In this document: one piece after another, positions 1 through 10,705 of the stretch | Position numbering within the stretch: position 1 is the stretch's first letter | How the letters are laid out: every line of letters starts with the position of its first letter | Origin: Meandrina meandrites | Lineage: Eukaryota > Cnidaria > Anthozoa > Scleractinia > Meandrinidae | Reading direction: 5' to 3' | DNA: 64,000 nucleotides | Assembly (NCBI GenBank): GCA_963693305.1 | Contig: OY855903.1 | Location: forward strand, 52,041,150-52,105,149 | The notes under the pieces: model-generated | What the model was told of the DNA's origin: nothing | Seen by the model: the letters and a program-made list of their open reading frames with translations, nothing else | Database searches by the model: none | Made by a program: the position numbers and the translations under genes

Positions 1-211
1 TCAGCTCAGAGTGGAGCTTTTCCATTGAAAACTTTCTTGACTACCTGTCCCCCAGGCCCCCAACCCTTCTGGATGTTTCAATTTAACTTCATACTGAATC
101 CTGTTTAAACTTGGCTTTTAAACCTCCTCCTCCACAAAAAAATTCCAGTGACCTTTCTTATAGACCTGATGCTTCCATGGTACAAATAAAAGGGCATTTT
201 GTTTTTCATAC

Positions 212-312
212 CTTCAATTCCTGGCACCTGTCTATGTATTTCTTTTCCAAGACTTTCAACTTTTCCTCTACTTTCTGAATTTCATGTTTCCATTTCTCAA
301 TCACCATTGCAT
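212..312 (-). CDS. Universal stress protein, coding exon 3 (partial gene)
   Basis: Third coding exon of the universal stress protein gene that begins at 2103. On the minus strand it is bounded by an acceptor (tatcag) and a donor (AAG|gtatga). It enters in phase 1 and leaves in phase 0, encoding 34 residues that start DAMVIEKWKHE and end RCQELK, a lysine/glutamate-rich amphipathic helix. This matches the long helix between the first strand-helix unit and the middle of the USP fold. The C-terminal half, including the glycine-rich nucleotide-binding motif of ATP-binding members, would lie off the left edge, so the gene is cut by the window. Confidence 0.72.
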
Positions 313-354
313 CTGATACATAAAATTATTAGTACTAAACATTATTGTGACTTC

Positions 355-447
355 AAGATTCCTTTGAGGTGATAGTTGATGAGGCCAAAGGCCAAATCAA
401 CTGTCACCCCCTAAAAATTGAGAAGGAACATTCTAATTGTTTTAGTT
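355..447. repeat. Small foldback repeat (AATTGTTTTAG family), intron of USP gene
   Basis: A short palindromic core (GAGGTGATAGTTGATGAGGC / GGCCAAATCAACTGTCACC) is followed by TTCTAATTGTTTTAGTT. The same architecture recurs at 2511-2621, 18203-18309, 18651-18722 and 53671-53771. It is probably a tiny non-autonomous DNA element. The rest of this intron and of intron 1 (950-2021) shows no further coding signal. Confidence 0.5.
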
Positions 448-865
448 AAATTTCTTTCAAAAAGCGATTTCCATTTAAGTCAAGCATTTAAGGTCTGACA
501 CTTTAGCAAAAGTGGTATGTGGACTAAGTTTATCATTTGAAACTGGCAATTATTCAGGGATGTAGATAATAGCCAGGAGCTGGGAAAAATACCAGGCTGT
601 CAGCTTGATTTCCCCAGCTTGATTTTCCCTTGAGGAATGGTGCCTTTGGCACTATCTTGTGGGCCTACAGCCCAGATGACCGCCTATCAAGTTCAAAATT
701 CCAGCTGTCAAAATTTTTTTGGATGGTTTATGTTTTCATTCATTCATTTCATTCAGTTTATTCTTGAAACATAAACAACAGTGAACCTTTTGTAGTCAGA
801 AAATAGTGTCTGATAATTTGTAAGTTATGCATGGGGCCCAAAGACTGCAACTACTGTTTTCATAC

Positions 866-949
866 CAGCTAGAAATGGAAGATGTGGTTGTTCCACAACA
901 TGTAATAGAACAACTTGGTCTCCTTCGTGATAGATGTTTTCCACAAACC
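866..949 (-). CDS. Universal stress protein, coding exon 2
   Basis: Minus-strand exon between acceptor ctctacag and donor CTG|gtatga, phase 1 to phase 1, 84 nt. It completes the codon for W and reads FVENIYHEGDQVVLLHV followed by VEQPHLPFLAG. The HEGDxVxLLHV segment is the typical second beta strand of animal USP-domain proteins, where the strand carries small and aliphatic residues after an amphipathic helix. Phases agree with both neighbouring exons, which is strong support for the join. Confidence 0.78.
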
Positions 950-2021
950 CTGTAGAGGTAAACAAATCAATTAAGTGCGTTAAAGCGGACTAAACATTAT
1001 AAAGATACCAAAACAACAAAAATCTACTGGTATATCTCCAATCAGATTTGCATCCTGGGATACTCCCGAAACATTTAGACGCATGTGTAGTACACTATTT
1101 ATAGTGTAGTGCAGTAACAGGATTTCTGTTCCTTATTTTATGTTGTACCTGTCCCAAACTTTGATACTATTCATATAAATTCAGATTAGACAACATTTCT
1201 GAAGTGATGAGTAATAAAATTAATAGAGCATTGTTTTGTTTTAGATATTCTATGGCCCCTCCCCTCCCCTCCCCAGACTTCACTCTCTCTTCTCTCCGCA
1301 CACCCAACTCCAGCCCCATACCCACCCCGATAAGTAAAATAGATTTGCATGCATGGACAGGAACAATGTTGTGCAAGCCAACCAAAGAAAAGTCGCACAA
1401 AAGCCTTCTAGTTAAGGATATTTGCTAATTTTGACAAAGACATAAGTCGAGTAGTGTTTTATGTAACTTAAGTAGCTTGTGAAGGTTAATATATAAGGTT
1501 TTTATTGATCGGTGAGTAGAATACACTGACGCCAAGACTTCTGCACGATACATGTATTTGGAAAAATGAAGCACATTGTAGCATTTTTGAGATGAATCTG
1601 ACGAATTGTAGCAAATAAAGATCAACAAACGACAGAAACTAACACCGTAAGTATGAAAACGAGCCGATTAAAAAAGCTTAAACAAGCAAATTCAATGCGT
1701 ACACGTGGAGACGGCCTTTGTTTTGTTGACTCGCACGCTATTGTTATTGGGAACTTAATTGCTCAGTCAAAAAAAAAAAGAAAACCTTGAGCTCCCTGAG
1801 CTTATATTCAAACCTAAGGTGTGAACTAATTGTTTTTCAAAGACCTGTGTTCCATGCGGGTGGTCGTTTATCAGTGTTTATTAATTTTGTCACCCAACGT
1901 TTTGGCAATCTAATAACATGCAAAGGCTAGGCATGGCTTTCAGTTCAAAGGTCAGGCGCTTGGGATTTCCCGTAGGCAAATTTTTCCACAGCAATATGGA
2001 AAGTAAATTAGTTATACTCAC

Positions 2022-2103
2022 ATTCGAAAGCCTGTTCGCTCCATTCACTATGATCCACTGCCATGGCAATAATTCTCGTACGCTTTTCCGAAACCTCAGC
2101 CAT
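2022..2103 (-). CDS. Universal stress protein, first coding exon
   Basis: The ATG is at 2103 on the minus strand (gtcagaATGG context) and the exon ends at a perfect gtgagt donor. The protein begins MAEVSEKRTRIIAMAVDHSE and continues with WSEQAFEW, the classic USP start: a beta strand ending in a V-D-x-S-E/x-x-S nucleotide-contact segment, then helix 1. USP proteins are small cytosolic alpha/beta proteins, often ATP-binding and linked to stress tolerance; cnidarians have many of them as short multi-exon genes. With exons 2 and 3 the visible product is about 90 residues. Assigned from motif recognition and matching splice phases; a specific orthologue cannot be named. Confidence 0.8.
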
Positions 2104-2351
2104 TCTGACCACTGAGCTCTGCCGATCGAAGGTGTTGTTCGTTCACAGCGAAATGAATGAGAAGGACTGGGATGAGTTGACTATACAACGCTTTCTCTGG
2201 AGTCGAGTTATTTAACAAATAGATTCCATTTTGCCGTGCGTCTTTTCAGTTTTAGTAGAATTCTACTAGTACACTAATGCAAATGCTGCAATGTGATTGG
2301 CTGAGCTATTGAGCGCGAGTCCCACCACGCAGTGACGTCATCTGTACATCA

Positions 2352-2369
2352 GGCCCCAGTTGTTCAAAG

Positions 2370-2406
<37 letters not shown>

Positions 2407-2443
2407 GTGGATAAGTGTTGGCGAAAGAAACTACGCTATCCAC

Positions 2444-2478
<35 letters not shown>

Positions 2479-2498
2479 TCTTTTGAACAACTGGGGCC
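2352..2498. mobile_element. Near-perfect hairpin element
   Basis: Left arm GGCCCCAGTTGTTCAAAGGG and right arm ending TTTGAACAACTGGGGCC are reverse complements over about 60 bases (repeating the motif TATCCACCGGATA/TATCCAGTGGATA), with a loop of roughly 20 bases. It looks like a short palindromic transposable element inserted in, or carried by, the larger 2252-2997 element. Confidence 0.75.
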
Positions 2499-2510
2499 TG
2501 TACTCTAATT

Positions 2511-2621
2511 AACAATTAAATTATGAGCTCGAGATTTCTATGAGGTGATAGTTGATGAGGCCGCAGGCCGAATCAACTATCACCTCATAGAAATTGAGAG
2601 CGAATAATCTAATTGTTTTAG
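2511..2621. repeat. Foldback repeat, AACAATTA/TAATTGTT family
   Basis: Starts AACAATTAAATTATGAGC and ends AATCTAATTGTTTTA, with a central hairpin whose loop region is GAGGCCGCAGGCCGAATCAA. Best preserved relative of the copy at 355-447. Confidence 0.55.
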
Positions 2622-3555
2622 TAGAATTCTGACTGAAATAAACGCAAATAATGGTTTCTAATTATTTTCCTACGCATTATCGAACTTAACGTTTTAACAA
2701 AATCGCACGCATTGAATTGTCCTTGGTAAATTTGCAGTTGTTTGCGCGCGTGCACCCGTTTTTCAATAATTTCAAGCTTTTAAAGTCAAGAAACCGCTAA
2801 TGTCCTTCTTTTAGTCTTCTCGGGAATTTTATTATCCATTTACATTTAAACTTCCTTCCAAAACTTCGGAAAAACGATAAAAACGTCGCATTTTGTGGAC
2901 GACCTTCGGCAACTGCACACTAATGGCTGATAGTGTTCAATAGCTCAGCCAATCACATTGCAGCATTTGCATTAGTGTACTAGTAGAATTCTACTAATAG
3001 ATGACAGGCATCAGCCAATCACAATGCGCGCAGTAACTCGGTTGTTGTATAAAGTTTCTTATCAAATCTTTCACGACCTTCCATACTCAGTGTAAAATAT
3101 TTTACAGGTTTAAAAGCTTCGTGTCTTTTCCATTTCAATACTTCTAAAAAAAAACATCATATTTGTGTGATTGGCTTCATTTTTCATTTCTTGAGTACAG
3201 TCACGCAAAGTATGCTGTTTATGAAAATCACGCAACGTCAATCTTGAGGCTTTTATGAAAACTATGTTGGCTGTGCCAAAAAAAACTAATTTAGCCTGTC
3301 TTAGGATACGGTAATTTTCTCTTTTCTCATATTTCGGTCACAGTTTCCTCAAGTCCCAAGGATTGAAAGCAGATGACGTTTTTAAGCTTATGCACAAAAT
3401 TCCACCAGTTCAGAATCACCTATGTATGGCGACCAGTTATAATTGTTATTAACACAAATCAGTTTCATTCTTTACGACGCGATGTCGTCGGCTCTCCTGC
3501 GTTTTGTAAATGTTGTTATTGTTGCTGTTATTGATGATAATGAAATAAGCACTAA

Positions 3556-3556
3556 T

Positions 3557-3591
<35 letters not shown>

Positions 3592-3700
3592 ACTTTATTT
3601 ATACACGGTAAATTCATCAGTTCAGTCAATTATAAAATACTAATGATAATAAATACAATACTAAAAACTAAAACAATACTAATTTATACTAACAAAACTC
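3556..3700 (-). repeat. (AGT)n microsatellite with LINE/SINE-like 3' tail
   Basis: About eleven AGT units are followed by AACTTTATTTATACACGGTA. Read on the minus strand this is an AAATAAAGTT tail ending in (ACT)n, the usual 3' end of a simple-repeat-tailed LINE of the L2/CR1 sort. Only the tail is present, so the family call is tentative. Confidence 0.4.
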
Positions 3701-4137
3701 TGCTTTACATGAATGCCGTGTGCTATAAAAGGTAAAAAATTTTGTGACTAAGAAAAATGATGTCGGCAACCAATTCGAAAACCATTGAGAGTTAGTACCA
3801 TTATTGTCGTCTTCATGAGGAGGAGGTGATACACGAGTTAATGTGTTACTGATTTTACATAACAATGCACAACGCTTCCCGTTGAGGGTGGATTCGATTG
3901 AAAAAAATCTGGATTTGGAATTTGAAATCTGGATTTCGGATTTTCCAACAAAATCCAAAAATCCAAAACCTGCTGATTTTACGTACCGAAATCTTTCTCC
4001 GGGTTGGACTCAAGAAATCCAATCTTGGATTTGCGAAACTGTTCTTTTAACAACACAGCACATCAAAATATGATGGAACACAAGAAGAATTCAGCTTGAC
4101 AATGACAACAGAAAAGATCGGTCTCCCCTGATGCTGA

Positions 4138-4262
4138 GGTGAAATAGTGACTAAACTTTCAAATACACTAAGAGCATAATTCCATTGTTTTCTTTTGTTT
4201 AGTTTTGACGATTACGCACTAATTGCTAGATGTTGTTTCATGCACTAAATAAAATCACTCAT
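4138..4262. mobile_element. Diverged MITE (same family as 7102-7245 and 13844-13999)
   Basis: It shares GTGAAATAGTGACTAAACTT, an internal CCATTGTTTTCTTTTGTTTA and the segment TTTTGACGATTACGCACTAA with the two better copies. The left terminal repeat is largely lost; the right end retains AAATCACTC. Confidence 0.55.
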
Positions 4263-4847
4263 AGAAATACACACAGCTTAATTGTTATTACTTGCGTCAG
4301 TGAATTAGAGGAAAAGGAATCGATGGTCTGCAACAAATTTAATTCATCTTTTGACGCGCATAAAACAGTTGTTACGCATCTGTGGAGTTTGTCCCGAAAG
4401 AGAACTTAAATTCAACAAACCTTGTATAACATGCCAAGCTTGTTTTCTCTGTTTTTCAATGTTCTGTTAGTAGTCTAATAATTTGCCCCTTTTTCGGTGT
4501 GGCAAAATGAGTTGTTGTTGTTGTATATTGAAACTTTACAAAAGGTTTGCGGCCATTTTATTCGAAATTCTTCACGCAAGTTTCGCACATAAAAGTTGTC
4601 CAGCGTAAATTTATGTTTTAGCAAACCTGGGAAAAATCTTTAATTCTTTATATAAGCTAAAAAAAACTATCTTATTTATTGCTTATTGTGCTTGTCATTA
4701 AGTTTATTGTTGTTTTCAAGCAATTTTTCCGCCAATGAGAAGGTGAGATATTTCTTCTGTTGTTGATGCAAATTAAGACGCTAAACTCTTTTCAAAGCGA
4801 TTGTTATTAAAAAACAATAGATTTTAAACTCCTCCTTCTCTAAAACA

Positions 4848-4856
4848 TATATAAAG
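4848..4856 (+). promoter_or_regulatory. TATA box of the homeobox gene
   Basis: TATATAAAG lies 75 bp upstream of the homeobox start codon, in a position that fits a short 5' UTR beginning roughly 25-30 bp downstream. Confidence 0.5.
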
Positions 4857-4930
4857 CATCACATTGAATCAAGCGATATAGCTAAAAAACTATCAGCTGG
4901 GCGCGTGTTAACGAGACAACAAGAGTAACC

Positions 4931-5123
4931 ATGTTTAGTTTAAAGAATTGTGGCGATACTTCAGTATCTAATGTCAGACGAAGCCTCAATTTTGACGAAG
5001 TCATCAAAACGCCATCGGAAGCTAAACCCACTCGATTTCAAAACGGCAAGAGACGGCTTAGCATCGCCTGCCGTCGGCTTCACTTCGGAGAAACCGAGTC
5101 CTCAGTTCTAATTCGATGCCCTG
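4931..5123 (+). CDS. Homeobox transcription factor, exon 1
   Basis: The start codon lies in an aaccATGTTT context downstream of a TATA box; the exon ends with a consensus donor (CTG|gtaagtg) in phase 1. It encodes 64 residues rich in serine, arginine and lysine without recognisable domain, beginning MFSLKNCGDTSVSNVRRSLN and containing NGKRRLSIACRRLHF. This is the expected disordered N-terminus ahead of a homeodomain. The whole coding sequence is 708 nt in three exons (235 residues). Confidence 0.72.
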
Positions 5124-5824
5124 GTAAGTGTAAACGTATTTGATTTTTTAGTTGACTTTTTCTTGCGAGAAAACTTAGGACTTAGATAGTTTTCCGTGTG
5201 TACAAAAGAGAAATAGAGAAACCGCTTCAGAGAGGTTTACGTCTACCAACATTAGGCCAAGTATTTACCAAACTTATGAAAACTTGCTTCATCTCTAAGC
5301 TGAAAGAAATGGTTCATGTTTAATATGTTGCCAGAGAAGTAGCTGGCTTTTTACGTGCTCTCTAACCTCCTGCGTGCATCTATATCTCTATATTAACGTA
5401 TAGCTAAAAGCATAAAAAAATTCTTTGTTAACAAAGCGACAGAACTCGTGAAAGTTTTGGCTGAGACTGAATTTGTGACATTCGAGTCTTCGATAACGGC
5501 AGAATTGCAAAACGCAGTGACTCAGTTTCGGTTTCATGTTTTGTTAGTGCTTTGAGCAATTGATAAACTAGCTCCAGAAGATCAACACTATCTCTCCACT
5601 TTTAGAAAGCGAGGGTTTTTTTTGCTTTGAGAGCTAGAAAAAATTCTGCGGAGCGGGGACAGCAACTGTTTGCATGTGTCTTTTTATATGGAGTAGAGGC
5701 GTGAGTTTATCGGGTTATGGAGGCACGCGGCAAAGTTTAGATTAGCTCGCTTGGTTCAAGCGCGCAGAAGCGCGACTCTCGCGCGGGTATGTTTTGTAAA
5801 ATGCTTGCTTTCTATTTTATTTAG

Positions 5825-6015
5825 ATGCACTCCCCAACCGAGATGATCCTGATAAGTTGTCGCCATGCGAAGAATCTTTCCGTGTCAAGAGAACTTGCTT
5901 CACCTTTAAACAGAAGACAACGCTCGAGGAACTGTTCCAGAAAAAGAAATTCTTAAACGTGAATGAGAAAACAAGACTTGCGGCAGAACTCGGAGTAACC
6001 AAACTTGAAATACAG
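5825..6015 (+). CDS. Homeobox transcription factor, exon 2 (homeodomain positions 1-46)
   Basis: Acceptor tttattttag and donor CAG|gtattg bound 191 nt, phase 1 to phase 0. Protein residues about 83-128 form the first 46 residues of a 60-residue homeodomain: RVKRTCFTFKQKTTLEELF then the helix-2/turn segment EKTRLAAELGVTKLEIQ. Canonical positions R5, F8, Q12, L16, F20 and L34 are all present. The intron falls exactly between homeodomain residues 46 and 47, the position shared by paired and paired-like homeobox genes. The family-typical 31-42 salt bridge (R/K31 with E42) is not preserved, because both positions are lysine. Confidence 0.82.
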
Positions 6016-6378
6016 GTATTGGGAGCTTAATTATCCTATATGAACTAAAAAACACCGATATAGGGATTCATTTTGAGTTTATGTAGCTAATTTATTCGAA
6101 CTCCGGTTTCGTCAATCTGCAACTTTTGTTGAGTCAAGTATTTGGTGATTTTTTGCAGTCATTTCTGCACTTTACAATTACATTTGGAAATTTCGGGGGT
6201 TTATTTTATGGCTAGTATTATAGGGTCGCTTGCTTGGGGGGTGGGGTACTTTTTGTAAGAGATATCATGCCACAACTGTGAGTCCGTGACAATGTGCCAC
6301 TTGCTATGGAAGAGAACACACGTTCTCTTCCTTTTACAAGTCACAATTAACTTACACAAAACACCTTTCTATTTTTAG

Positions 6379-6702
6379 GTATGGTTTGAAAAGAGACGTC
6401 AACTGTTGAAAAAGCAGCAAGAGCGAGGTCAAGTTAACAACTCTAAATCATCCGCACTGCAAGGAAATCCACAGACCCCGTTTCCGCGACCATTCCATGA
6501 TGCCGCCATTCGCGTCACAACAGCAACAGCCCAGGCCTCCTCAGATGGTACGGACTTGTTACCAGGCGATTTAATTCGTGGCCGAGAAGACCTGAATAAA
6601 AGTCGTGGAAAGACACCCGATAACTCTTCACAGGGCCGCCTGTTCACGCCAGAGCGAGTAACTTACAACACGAAGCGTATTGCGTTTTTAAGACAGGAAT
6701 AA
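6379..6702 (+). CDS. Homeobox transcription factor, exon 3 (recognition helix and C-terminus)
   Basis: Acceptor tatttttag, then GTA TGG TTT GAA: the recognition helix reads VWFEKRRQLLKKQQ and the exon stops at 6702. W48, F49, R52 and R53 are conserved, but position 50 is glutamate and position 51 is lysine; asparagine 51, which contacts adenine in almost every DNA-binding homeodomain, is missing. The roughly 90-residue tail is rich in S/T/P/Q with no recognised motif. The protein is probably nuclear, with altered or weak DNA specificity. An alternative is a decaying paralogue, but the frame is intact and splice sites are good, so I favour a functional divergent paired-like gene. An ATTAAA at 6983 could be its poly(A) signal. 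Confidence 0.8.
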   Translation, partial: VWFEKRRQLLKKQQERGQVNNSKSSALQGNPQTPFPRPFHDAAIRVTTATAQASSDGTDLLPGDLIRGREDLNKSRGKTPDNSSQGRLFTPERVTYNTKRIAFLRQE

Positions 6703-7101
6703 GGATTTAAATAGATGTGATGCATAGTTTTCCCACCTTTTATGCCAGGATTAGAATCAAAACGACTTTTTGTGTAGTACGTGTGTCTTTGTATAGGCCT
6801 GATATCATTTGGTACTTTGTTACCCGCTCTTATGTAAAAAAAAATGAAAAGGAAGGATGAAATGTTATTTGGCAATATAGTGACCAATAGCTGTATTAGG
6901 AGATAGGAGAGTATTATCAACTGTACAGTAATCAGTCCAATTACCTACCAATTTCAATCAAGCTGTAATTTTGTGAAGGTGAATTAAAATAAGAATGTAT
7001 TTTATTACGTCTTTCCATTTTCGGTTGATGTGTATAGTTTGTACATTGCAAACATTAACACTTGGCATTTTCTCTTGCACTTGCCCACTACTACAACGCT
7101 T

Positions 7102-7245
7102 TTAGAGTGATTTTACTCAACCCGTGAAATAGCAACTAAGCTTTTAGATTTTATTACACACTAATCTTTTGTTCTTTTGCGTAGTTTTGACTAGTACGTA
7201 CTAATTGTTAGATTTCGTTTCACGGGTTAAATTAAATCACTCTAA
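7102..7245. mobile_element. MITE with TTAGAGTGATTTTACT terminal repeats
   Basis: Left end TTAGAGTGATTTTACTCAAC then CCGTGAAA; right end TTTCACGGGTT then AAATCACTCTAA. Length 144 bp. The family has three copies in the window and shares the internal TTTTGACTA..ACGCACTAATTGTTA segment with its siblings. Confidence 0.75.
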
Positions 7246-7356
7246 CCGGATCAATCTCGTTGCTGAAAAAGAAATTTGTAAGACACAATCATTTATGTCC
7301 CTACCCTTAATAAATCCAGCCCTCGTCGGTCACATCTACGAGCATTTGGTTCCCTA

Positions 7357-7935
7357 TGTCCAGTAGTCACGCCGTTCTCTTCTCAAATTCTCAATCTTAT
7401 TTTATTACGAAGTCTTACTCGCAATTTAATTATGGTCTTCCCAAGAGTCGTATGTCGAGTAGCCACTCCCGTCTTTCCTCCTCTTTATGAAGGATCGCGA
7501 CCTCTGGGATCTGGGGACGAGAATGCTCTACCGTAAAATTCCGGTTATAAGCCCTCCCGGAAACAAGAAAATACATCCGGTTATAAGCTCTCCCCGAATA
7601 TAAGCCCCCCTCTGTCGGATGATAGTACTGAACAGGGCTAAAACGCATTTTTTATTCCGCTTATAAGCCCCTCCGTTTATAAGCCCACCCAAAACCCCTT
7701 ACAAAGTTTTGTAAGCTCAGGGCTTATAACCGGAATTTTACGGTATATCAATTAGTCACACCTGTGACTAATTTCAGTGGTCACGCTCGCCTTTCTTTCC
7801 CTTTATATGTACAAAGGATTTACGCCCGTGATAACTGTCCAGTGGTCACGATCGCCTTTTCTCGTCCTTTGTCGAGTAGTCAAGCCCGCCTTTTCTCCTC
7901 TCCAATGTCCAGTAATCAGCCTGCTCTTCTCTCTT
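7357..7935 (+). repeat. Degenerate ~40-bp tandem repeat, interrupted by a MITE
   Basis: Repeated blocks read roughly TGTCCAGTAGTCACGCCCG followed by CCTTTTCTCCTCTTT: near 7357, 7452, 7780, 7841, 7875 and 7905. Units have drifted. The array is split by the inverted-repeat element at 7529-7745. Open frames across it are by-products of the repeat. Confidence 0.5.
7529..7745. mobile_element. MITE with TACCGTAAAATTCCGG ends, TA target
   Basis: Left TACCGTAAAATTCCGGTTAT and right ATAACCGGAATTTTACGGTA are perfect reverse complements; internal direct repeats of TTATAAGCCC occur throughout. 217 bp, no coding capacity. TA at both borders suggests a Tc1/mariner-type target. Confidence 0.75.
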
Positions 7936-8652
7936 GTGTGCTTGTGCAGTCAGGGCTAGGCTCGATTACCAGCCGCTGTTTCAGATTCGTACCCAGTCGC
8001 TATTTACGTGTTTTGGGGGCGAAAGAAGATTGGATACTAGCGAAATTAAGGCGCGCGGCGCCCCCCAAAACAAGTGTGACGATACCCGGCGTTTTTCCAC
8101 TGTCGGGATGGGAAATGAAACTGGACTTTTTCGGCGGACAATAACACAACTTGGGGGAATTAACTCTTGAGCACTCGCTTGCTGCGGGGAGGGAAACTCG
8201 TCACGATTTCCTGTACACGGGAATCTGCGGCAACTGGAATTCGGACTACCCCAAGACTCACACACAGAATTGATCCTCAACGCTGTTTTAATCTTCCTCT
8301 TGCAATGATATAAAACTCAGAGATCGACGTAAATCGAGTATCGGCAATGGTGAAGGTCCGATATGTAAATCGAAATACAGTAACAATGTCGAAAAATTTA
8401 TACTAAAGCTGTCTGAGTAACGTTGCGCTAAACACGAGTTCGGGTAACTAAAAATAAATTATAACATGCTCAATTCACTTGTGTTAATTGTCGCAACAAA
8501 GGCTCTAGAAGGTTCGGTAAAGAAATGTGATTTCTTGCCATGTTGGCAGTATGAGCTAAATTTAGAAAGTACTGGTTGTCATTAGTTTTAGTAAAGATCA
8601 TGCGACAACGGCTAGTACTTTTACGGACGATTGCATCATAGGCCCATGCCGG

Positions 8653-8900
8653 TCCTAGAAAGCAGAACGTGCTCCACTACAAAACCTCCTCTGGGGCACC
8701 CCAAGGAAATACTTCGGAAATCTCGACGGCAAAGCCGAACACAACTTGAACTGGGAATTAAATTTATACGCGCGAGTATGTTTATATTCAGTACGTATCC
8801 CATTCACGTTGTCGTCGGCTTTACTGTCGACATTTCCGAAGTGTTTCTTTGGGGTGTCCCAGAGGAGGGTTTGAAGTGGAGCACGTTCTGCTTTCTAGGA
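8653..8900. mobile_element. Foldback element with ~75-bp arms
   Basis: The left arm begins TCCTAGAAAGCAGAACGTGC and the right arm ends GCACGTTCTGCTTTCTAGGA. The arms match through the CACTTC/GGGTGTCCCAGAGGAGG region, with a loop of about 90 bases. No open frame of interest. Confidence 0.7.
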
Positions 8901-10489
8901 ACTGATCGGACTGTCCCAGTCCTCCTCATACTTATCATAACAGTCTCTCGTCCCAAGCCCCTACACTGTGGACTACAAACATAAGATGAACTCTTTATAA
9001 GTTACAAAAATACTTTATTGTGTTTGTTCACAAAAAATTATTCTACAACTACTGCACACTACGTTTGAAAAATATCTAAAAAGCTTATCTTCAGTTTGTA
9101 AGCTAATCTTGTCAGACAAGTATGCGTGTTTTTAAACAAGAACTTTGTAAATTTAGTTCTCATTTCTTCGTTGTTCAATTTAGAAATACAAAAATAAACA
9201 AGGTTTCTAAATATTTACAAATGACCAGACAGCTGCGCACTTACACGAGTACAGAAACAGAAAACTATTTGGAAAAGAAACTTGAAAGCTTGTTCTCCTT
9301 GTTTCCATAGAGTAATCGAAACATTCGTGAAAGTTTGGAAGAACATCAATGAACTGTGCAAACTCACGTGCACCGCACAGCTTGTGTTTCTACAGTTTTC
9401 TACTCGTGCTCAATTGATTAAATTTACAATTACGATATTAACTTAGTGACTCAAGACAATCTTTGAAAACAAAACGTTTCGATGAGCTCGTAACATCATT
9501 ATCTAGTCTAATATTTACAACTTAAGGTGAATAACGGTTAAATACTTGTTTTAAAACGTAGTAACAAAATGGCGATAACCCGAGAGAACATCGGTACAAA
9601 ACGAAATGCGTAAAGATGGGCTCTTTTCGTTTAAAACATTTTGTTTAATGTTACCATTATATTATCAAATCCTAACATAAAGTGGTCAATGTTTTTAAAA
9701 TAGTTTGTTTGCAATTATTTTACCATCTCTCGGATCATCGTGAATCCACGCAAGTATTTATTAACCGTTCTCCGCTTTTGTAAAAAAAAAACTTACTTTA
9801 ACATTGAAATGTCAAAAATATCTTCTCTCTGAGGCAAGCTTCATTTAAATGTGTTGATTCGACATTTTACTCACACTATGTTAAATTAAATATTGTCTAT
9901 ATACATCATTCCTTTAGCTTTTCAGTACAGACTTCAACAGTGCACAGGCCGTAACCTTGACGACAAAAGTCGCTTTTATGATCAGCAAATAAAAAAGGCA
10001 AGGAAACATCATTCTCATTGGAACTAACGCATGCGCAAATACAAACTGCTGTTATTATGTGCGCACAAACTTTGAAAGTTGATTCAAAGTTTGCCATAGA
10101 CAAGTGCGCCCGGAACAACAGCAGAGCCACCTTAAATCAAAGCTATTGGTAGAAAGAGCGGCAGCGATTAAAAAAAACTGCTTAGATGAAGAACGCTCTT
10201 ACATTAAAGTTAATCTTAACTGCGATGAATGTCTGTTTTTATGTGGGTGGCCATTTTGAATTTTAAATACACTGTTGGCTGGTGTAATGTCCAGGGCGGC
10301 CGAGAAAATTTTGACATTTTTTGGAACATCTTATTGCTCGTCAGAAATAAGACATTTTTCTACGCCCTGAGAATTTGCCAAAAGTTTGTGAAGTTCTACA
10401 CCTCACATCAGTTCAAAATGGTCGCCAACGAAACAAAACAAAACAAAACACACATTTATCGCAAGTACGTTTAACGTTTTCTGTGTTCC
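8901..10489. other. AT-rich intergenic stretch
   Basis: No gene, repeat structure or RNA was supported here. A minus-strand AATAAAG (near 9012-9018) could be a poly(A) signal, but no exon upstream of it on that strand is convincing. Confidence 0.4.
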
Positions 10490-10553
10490 TCATTCTCGTC
10501 CCCAGAGCCCTTGCTTTCTCGTGCCAAGGCCCCAGCCGGCTAAGAGGATTTCC
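10490..10553. mobile_element. Partial MITE, TCTCGTCCCCAGAGCCC family
   Basis: It carries CATTCTCGTCCCCAGAGCCC and the shared core CTCGTGCCAAGGCCCCAGCC but lacks the right terminal repeat. The intact sibling is at 10706-10785, and an isolated end (TCTGGGGACGAGAATG) occurs at 7510. Confidence 0.55.
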
Positions 10554-10705
10554 AGTCCTAGATTCTAGGACTTCCGGTCTTCATGTATGCAGTCGTGATG
10601 TTTCTAAAGACTCTGTGGGATAGTCAAAGCTTTTTTTTACTTCCGCTCAAGATTTCTTTGTTTCAAACGGCCATTCAAGAAAAAATCGAATTAATTCAAA
10701 AATCC

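Larger units (their letters stand above)
2252..2997. mobile_element. MITE-like element with ~60-bp terminal inverted repeats
   Basis: Both ends read TTAGTAGAATTCTACTAGTA and continue identically for about 60 bases (to GAGCTATTGA) in opposite orientation. Total length is about 746 bp with no open reading frame of note. It contains two smaller foldbacks (2352-2498 and 2511-2621) and sits between the divergent USP and homeobox genes. Superfamily not assigned. Confidence 0.7.
2998..4846. other. Intergenic spacer between USP and homeobox genes
   Basis: Apart from the retroposon tail near 3.56-3.70 kb and the MITE at 4138-4262 no gene-like signal was found. The two flanking genes are divergently transcribed, so promoters and enhancers of both may lie here. 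Confidence 0.5.

Noticed and set aside
7764..8280. ORFs of 99-126 codons on both strands
   Set aside because: They cover a degenerate tandem repeat and its flank; no domains, splice sites or codon pattern.
9906..10130. 74-codon minus-strand frame with a hydrophobic cysteine-rich middle
   Set aside because: The frame starts from a non-ATG codon, has a short imperfect inverted repeat at its start, and shows no domain or splice context.
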